From positions 20,189,930 to 20,253,929 of the forward strand of contig CM056383.1 of NCBI GenBank assembly GCA_029718625.1: 64,000 nt of DNA, written 5' to 3'. Source of the DNA: Synaphobranchus kaupii. Lineage: Eukaryota > Chordata > Actinopteri > Anguilliformes > Synaphobranchidae. The notes beneath the pieces were generated by a model. It saw only the letters and a program-made list of their open reading frames with translations. It had not been told where the DNA came from and did not search any database. Of this stretch, positions 59,187 through 64,000 are shown one piece after another. The number at the start of each line of letters is the position of its first letter. Within the stretch, counting starts at the first letter, position 1. Position numbers and translations under genes: made by a program.

Positions 59187-59452
59187 TGCAGTATGCAAAT
59201 GCATTTAGGAGTACAAAGAGGCCTTCCCCATGGCTGTATGTCACAGCAATAATCATTGGTGTTTCATCAGCTGCATGTGAAAGCTCTTTTTCTACCTTGT
59301 CCCGCATTCTCACCCCTCTCCGCAGATCAATGCTGCATTCAAGGAAAAGAGATTTAGTCATTTTGGCACATGAGAAAACCATCACAAAAAATCTGGACAT
59401 GAATCACTTTGTTTCAGAATTTGCCAAGGCTAACTGCAGACTGGTCCTGTAA
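59187..59452 (+). pseudogene. hAT transposase pseudogene, C-terminal part
   Basis: Continuation of the gene at 52427-54234 beyond the gypsy insertion. The frame carried over from the 5' part soon meets a TAG (about 59211) and reads EYKEAFP. A one-base shift near 59230 leads into WLYVTAIIIGVSSAACESSF and STLSRILTPLRRSMLHSRKR. These form the conserved hAT C-terminal dimerisation block (S-S-A-x-C-E-x-x-F-S). The frame ends NCRLVL with TAA at 59450-59452, a plausible natural C-terminus. Confidence 0.88.
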
Positions 59453-59926
59453 TTAATTTCTATACGCTGGAAACTGGCATCCTAGCTTCCCATAGAAATT
59501 GCTGCATTGAGCTATATTTTTACTGTTCTAGCTCCCCCATTGTCATCATATGTGGTGATCCGATCATTTACTTAACATCATCTTAGAGCTAAATGCAGCA
59601 TTCAGCAAGTAGCCTGTGTGATTTAATAGCACTCAGTAGGCAAACAGAACATTTCTTTATACTGTCTCCATTCTAGCTTACTCACCTTTGTCTTCTTTTA
59701 CCTTTATTGATGTTTACCCTACCTAGCTATCAATTGCATTCTATGAGTTCTACATTCCTTTACACACACAAACAGAAAAAAATACAAAATAGTAAAAAAA
59801 TATATAAAAATGAAAAATTATTGAAAAAAATGTTTAATTGCATCCGCTAATCATATTGGGCCTAAACATCGTTCTATCCTAGGCAGAACTATCCTAGGCT
59901 GTGACTAGGTCCGTTTGGAGACGATT
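59453..59926. other. Non-coding DNA
   Basis: Probably includes the 3' untranslated end of the hAT element. No terminus recognised. Confidence 0.3.
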
Positions 59927-60470
59927 TTAGCATTTTGCAGTCCACCAGAACTCGCCGGACTTCTCTGTGTGGGTGTTCAGTGGGGTAGCAGTGCTTGCAA
60001 AGTTTCCAATAAAGTGCCGGCAATATGATGCTAGACCCAGAAAGCTGTGTGGACCTCCTTTTTTGAAGCGGGATTGAGGCAATTTTTCACCACTTCCACT
60101 TTCGCCGGATTGGTTGATATTCCCCCTTTTCCCACTACATGCCCCAGGAAACTGTTTCGTATCTAAACTGGTATTTGGCAGCAGTAAGCCTAAGGTTAGC
60201 TTTACCAATGCTCTGCAGTACTACCCTAAGGTTAGCTAGAACCTTCTGGAAGCTGGGGGTGTGCACTAAGATGTCATCAAGGTATGCTACACAGGCCATA
60301 ACATGGACCCCCTTTATAACCCGCGCCAAGAGCCGTTCATATGTTGCAGGGCTGTTTGTGAGCCCGAACGGTATTACGTTAAATTCCCATAGGCCCTTCC
60401 CATCTTTGTTCTTTTTTTTTTCTTTCTGCTGGGGAAGCCCACAGACTGTTGGAGGGGCTCCTTGATTTTT
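59927..60470 (-). pseudogene. Third Ty3/gypsy fragment (RT to connection), minus strand
   Basis: On the minus strand the ORF 60530-60135 carries FNVIPFGLTNSPATYERLL and the catalytic VAYLDDILVHT, then LRLTAAKYQF. In another frame LGLASYCRHFIGNFASTATPL lies at 60060-59985, ending in FWWTAKC. These are the central RT-to-connection blocks of a Ty3/gypsy element of a different family from the two upstream. Most of the N-terminal RT, RNase H, integrase and LTRs are missing. Confidence 0.85.
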
Positions 60471-61470
60471 CACTTCCACTTCAGCTCTTTGTGCAAGGGC
60501 AATGCGACACAGGCAATGGGACACAGCCACTGGCGAATGGGACTAGCTGTGCCTGTATTGATATGACGGGCAACATGGGTCCTTGGGCACTCACTGGGCC
60601 TCATTCATGAAACATGAGCAGAACGAATTTGTGCGTCAATCGTTCGTATCAGCAAGTTTGCCTGTATTTTGGCATCATCAGAGTTCTCCTCAGTGTCCCT
60701 TCCTCATGAACACTCACCAGCTTTCCACCATCTGTTGAGTTGACCCTGTTGTAATGTTAAAATCTATGTGAAAGAAATCATTGAATGAACACTCAACTTT
60801 TAAATGCAGTGTTCAGGCCAGGGGTGTAGGCCATGCATTCACAACAATATGGGCATTAATGCTTCCTGATGTCCTGTAACAAAGGCATTTTAGTTATCAG
60901 ATTCCATAGGCTAAACCATGAAGTATTGTTGAACAATCTATTACAATATCATGTGTAGAGGTATGTGAAGAGGGCTTTTGGGATATACTGGGATGTACAC
61001 CCATGCCACAGGACCTTACTAACACGCAGGGAGGGAAAAACCTTTAAAGAAACTAGGAAACTAGGAATTTTACATAATTTCATTGATTGTGTGATTATCA
61101 GTGACAATGCCCTGCCTGTTTACTGTGTAAAGCACAATTCATTGCAATAGCCATGTGGTAATAAAGGCCATTCATGCCAACTCCCTACTTCCTCCCACAT
61201 GTGTGAGAATATAGGTCAGCACAAAGTAAAGGATTCAACGATAGTTTGATTTAAAAAATGATGGTATAAACACTCAAATTAACCCAGATAGACTGTCGTC
61301 GTATTTTATTTGCTTTGGGTGCACTGTGGAGTGTTTAAGTGCGTTTGGTAGTGGATGCTACCGGTTACAATAGAGTTGCGCTAGCATTAGCAACGTGTGT
61401 ATGTCCACAAGAAAGACAGCATGGAATCAGCTGAAAATGGTCTCCATCAATCAACAACATCATGGCTAAG
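60471..61470. other. Non-coding DNA with a short fish repeat
   Basis: 'gggcctcattcatgaaacat' at about 60597 resembles the end of a common teleost repeat whose 'atttataaatgaggcccc' form also occurs in the palindrome arms (about 21124 and 26362). No gene recognised. Confidence 0.4.
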
Positions 61471-62200
61471 TCGTACATGAGACATTATGTCCAGAATTCC
61501 GAAATAACCCTTTAAGACTCTACTATGCAAAGCGTAAGCCATATATCAGCAACATCCAGAAACGCCGCCAACTTCTCTGGGCTCAAGCTCATCTGAGATG
61601 GACTGACGCAAAGTGGAAATGTGTGCTGTGGTCTAACAAGTCCACCTTTCAAATAGATTTTGGAAATGATGGACGTCGTGTTCTCCGGGCCATATAGGAA
61701 AAGGACCATCCCAATTGTTTCCAAAACAAGGTTCAAAAGCCAGCATCTGTCATGGTATGGAGGTGTGTTAGTGCCTATAGCATGGGTAACTTGCACATCT
61801 GTGCACCATTAACACTGATGGGTAGATATGTATTTTGGACAAAATATTTTTCAGGGACGTCCCTGCTTATTTCAGCAAGACAATGCCAAGCCACATTCTG
61901 CACATGTTACAACGGCGTGGCTTCGTAGTCAGAGAGTGCGGGTGCTAGATCGGCCTGCCTGCAGTCCAGACCTGTCTCCCACTGAAAACGTGTGGCGCAT
62001 TACGAACTGCAAAATATGACAACGGAGACCCCAGACTGTTGAGCAGCTGAAGTCTTATATCAAGCCAGAATGGGAAAAAATTTAGAAAAAAAACATTATT
62101 ATTGAGGAAAAACCAACTGCAAACTTCCAAGGTCATTACGTGGTCAAATGAGATGAACTTAAATGAAATCAAGGTTATTTAAATGTGCAATTTTGAGCTG
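61470..62200 (+). pseudogene. Tc1-like transposase, catalytic-domain remnant
   Basis: Carries the DDE-domain region of a fish Tc1-type transposase with several stops and frameshifts. Blocks in order are WSNKSTFQIDFGNDGRRVLR (61632-61690), then KVQKPASVMVW near 61735. After a shift comes FQGRPCLFQQDNAKPHSAHV (61846-61905), whose QQDNAKPH contains the second catalytic Asp. CSPDLSPTENVW (61955-61995) follows, with the last catalytic Glu. KSYIKPEWEKI-like codons then finish the domain. The N-terminal DNA-binding half is not recognisable and no inverted termini were found. Confidence 0.88.
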
Positions 62201-62360
62201 CAGTTTTAACCCCATTGGATTCCGTTTGTGTCATCTGTGGTCACAGTTCATGTTGAAACTTAACTGGGGACATATTTATGGGCTATCTAAATGGATCGAT
62301 AGCACTCAACGTAATTAATACGTAATTAATTTGTTTTGGGTGGCATGGTCCACAGTTGTC

Positions 62361-62610
62361 CACACCAGCCACCTACCTTTCTGCAGCTGCCCACGCCAGC
62401 CACCTACCTACCACGGCTTCCCACGCCAGCCACCTACCTACCACAGCTGCCCACACCAGCCACCTACCTACCACAGCTGCCCACACCAGCCACCTACCTA
62501 CCACAGCTGCCCACGCCAGCCACCTACCTACCACAGCTGCCCACGCCAGCCACCTACCTACCACAGCTGCCCACGCCAGCCACCTACCTACCACAGCTGC
62601 CCACGCCAGC
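62361..62610 (+). repeat. 30-bp minisatellite (about 8 copies)
   Basis: Unit cacgccagccacctacctac followed by cacagctgcc, repeated about eight times with CACACC/CACGCC variants. The unit is a multiple of three and lacks stops in all three forward frames and in one reverse frame, so it generates long but meaningless ORFs (for example, PTPATYLPQL repeats). Confidence 0.95.
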
Positions 62611-62801
62611 TTTTCATTCATATTGCCAGGGTTCAAAGGCATTTGTGCCAGTGCCACAAGCAGCTGCTGTTCTCTCTCTCTCTCTCTCCCTCTGTCTTGT
62701 ATATCACATATTTATGAAAAAATTAAATGTAAATCCTATTTGTATCATTGTAACATTACTGCTTTTGAGTAATGTAACTGTATACATCAATATTTTATTA
62801 A

Positions 62802-63119
62802 AGGGGCTATATGTAACATTCAGAAAATTCTTCTCATTACTGTCACCGGTGGCCATAAGTGAACTGCAGCCAGTTTTGTGACTGCAGCAGCAGAGCGAGA
62901 GAAGTCACTCGGAAGCGCGCTTAGACATCACATCCTTCATTCACAAACTGAATTTCCCGGCAAACCCGACCAGAATTCTTTACATAAAAATCAACCGTAG
63001 GCCCTTACACGCAATGGATACGTCAGGGAAGGTCTCATTTTTTAAGTTACGATACAATCTGTTCATACATTGGCAATTGAAAGCGATTCATGCATGTAAA
63101 AATCTTACATATAGCCCCT
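62802..63119. mobile_element. 318-bp MITE with TTAA borders
   Basis: The ends aggggctatatgtaa (62802) and the reverse complement of ttacatatagcccct (to 63119) are flanked by TTAA at 62798-62801 and 63120-63123. There is no coding sequence. TTAA duplication fits piggyBac or Kolobok groups. It is a different family from the 49520 element. Confidence 0.88.
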
Positions 63120-63417
63120 TTAAGATGAGCATGTAAAAAGGCTATATATGCAGAAAACTTTTGTGGCAGTTATTTTTAAAGTTGTCCTGCTATCTACTGT
63201 CAGCACTATTTATAGCCATAAACAATCCTCAATCCAAAATTTAACATGTAAATTTATTTCTATTTATTTATTTTTTAACATTGATATTTAACCAGATCTA
63301 AAAGCGATATGATTTACCACTTTATTCATTACCGGACTGCCGCGTGGGATGTACTATACATTAGGACATCACAGATAGACTATGGGTAGGCATTTCAAGT
63401 GTAAATTTAATGTATAA
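63120..63417. other. Non-coding DNA
   Basis: Nothing recognised. Confidence 0.35.
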
Positions 63418-63500
63418 TGACATTACATTACAATCATTTGGCAGACGCTTTTATCCAAAGCGACATACAATAAGTGCATACAGAAGGTCATTGAAGAGGT
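63418..63500 (-). repeat. L2-type LINE 3' tail
   Basis: tgacattacattacaatcat is followed by 'ggcagacgcttttatccaaa' and 'caataagtgcatacagaagg'. The latter also occurs in the right palindrome arm near 25248. Confidence 0.85.
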
Positions 63501-63842
63501 GTTTATAATAATCATAAAATAACTGAAATTGTACTGGTGATGGTGTAAAACCATCATAACTGTTACTAAACAAAGATATATGACACTCAAACAACTAGAA
63601 CCAATACCAAACCAAAAGTTGTGTTAATAACAAACCAACAGAAGTATCAATGACAAGCCAATTTAAGTGTACATGACAAGCTAACGTGGGCAAAAATGAC
63701 TACCAAATACCTAGACATATAAAACCACCATATATGTGCACTAAATGTATTATATTTTTACCCCAAATGATACCCCATACCTATGTCGCACAGGAATGCC
63801 CATACTGCACTTTGGCAACCATATGATTTTTGGAGGTATCTT

Positions 63843-64000
63843 GGCACATTACATTGCATTACAATCATTTGAGCTATCCTTAGTAATGAACATAAAATAG
63901 TACACAGTCAGCTATACATTTTGAACTATAAAATAACCACACACAAGTTAAATAGAAAACAGGAAGCAAGTACTGTGGAATTGGCCCTAGATAGGCAGTT
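63843..64000 (-). repeat. L2-type LINE 3' end, continues past the window
   Basis: Starts with cattacattgcattacaatc and shares 'agtacacagt', 'gaactataaaat' and 'acaggaagcaag'-type blocks with the right palindrome arm at about 25325-25420. The coding part, if present, lies beyond the window. Confidence 0.7.

Noticed and set aside
62361..62610. Regular 30-bp repeats as a CRISPR array
   Set aside because: Repeats are directly abutting with no unique spacers, and the genome is a vertebrate.
62336..62881. 181-codon ORF with PTPATYLPQL repeats
   Set aside because: Explained by the 30-bp minisatellite, which is open in all forward frames; no start context or conserved domain.

Overview
The window looks like teleost fish nuclear DNA. 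The evidence is its repeat content: L2-type LINE 3' tails ending in a 'tttggataaaagcatctgcc'-type motif followed by gtaatg repeats, tRNA-headed SINEs, several Tc1/mariner remnants, Ty3/gypsy elements (one sushi-ichi-like), a DUF4371/TTF-finger hAT transposase, MITEs and long (CA)n tracts. I cannot name the species. I found no intact host protein-coding gene. All recognisable coding sequence is mobile-element derived and carries stops, frameshifts or deletions. The best candidate for host coding sequence is a weak possible first exon near 44.6 kb.

Layout. 1-5.4 kb: unique non-coding DNA with (TG)n and (CA)n tracts and a G-run. 5.4-10.4 kb: scattered SINEs, a decayed minus-strand L2 LINE and a MITE. 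11.7-15.4 kb: a mosaic of interspersed repeats with an internally deleted Tc1 element and a pair of 145-bp direct repeats. 19.4-27.9 kb: an 8.5-kb near-palindrome with arms of about 3.9 and 3.7 kb around a 0.9-kb spacer. 28-36 kb: mostly unique AT-rich DNA with microsatellites, one Tc1-type MITE and a stretch that resembles conserved non-coding DNA. 36.2-37.5 kb: a Tc1 fragment joined to a fragment of a LINE with a restriction-like endonuclease, part of which is inverted. 39.2-39.6 kb: a second copy of the SINE-like repeat. 39.6-47.6 kb: unique DNA, possibly regulatory. 47.6-63.1 kb: a dense transposon graveyard holding one Ty3/gypsy remnant, a TTAA-flanked MITE, a hAT transposase pseudogene split by a Ty3/gypsy element with 5-bp target duplications, a third gypsy fragment on the minus strand, a Tc1 transposase remnant, a 30-bp minisatellite and a second TTAA-flanked MITE. 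63.4-64 kb: L2 3' tails.

The most unusual object is the 8.5-kb inverted repeat. Both arms carry the same nested MITE and L2 fragments, so the inversion-duplication happened after those insertions, or the arms are being homogenised. Both inner arms also carry a ZNF143-like motif (ACTACAATTCCCAG) next to a YY1-like motif (AAAATGGCGCC), a pair normally seen at promoters.

All calls were made by eye. No similarity search, alignment or conservation data were available.
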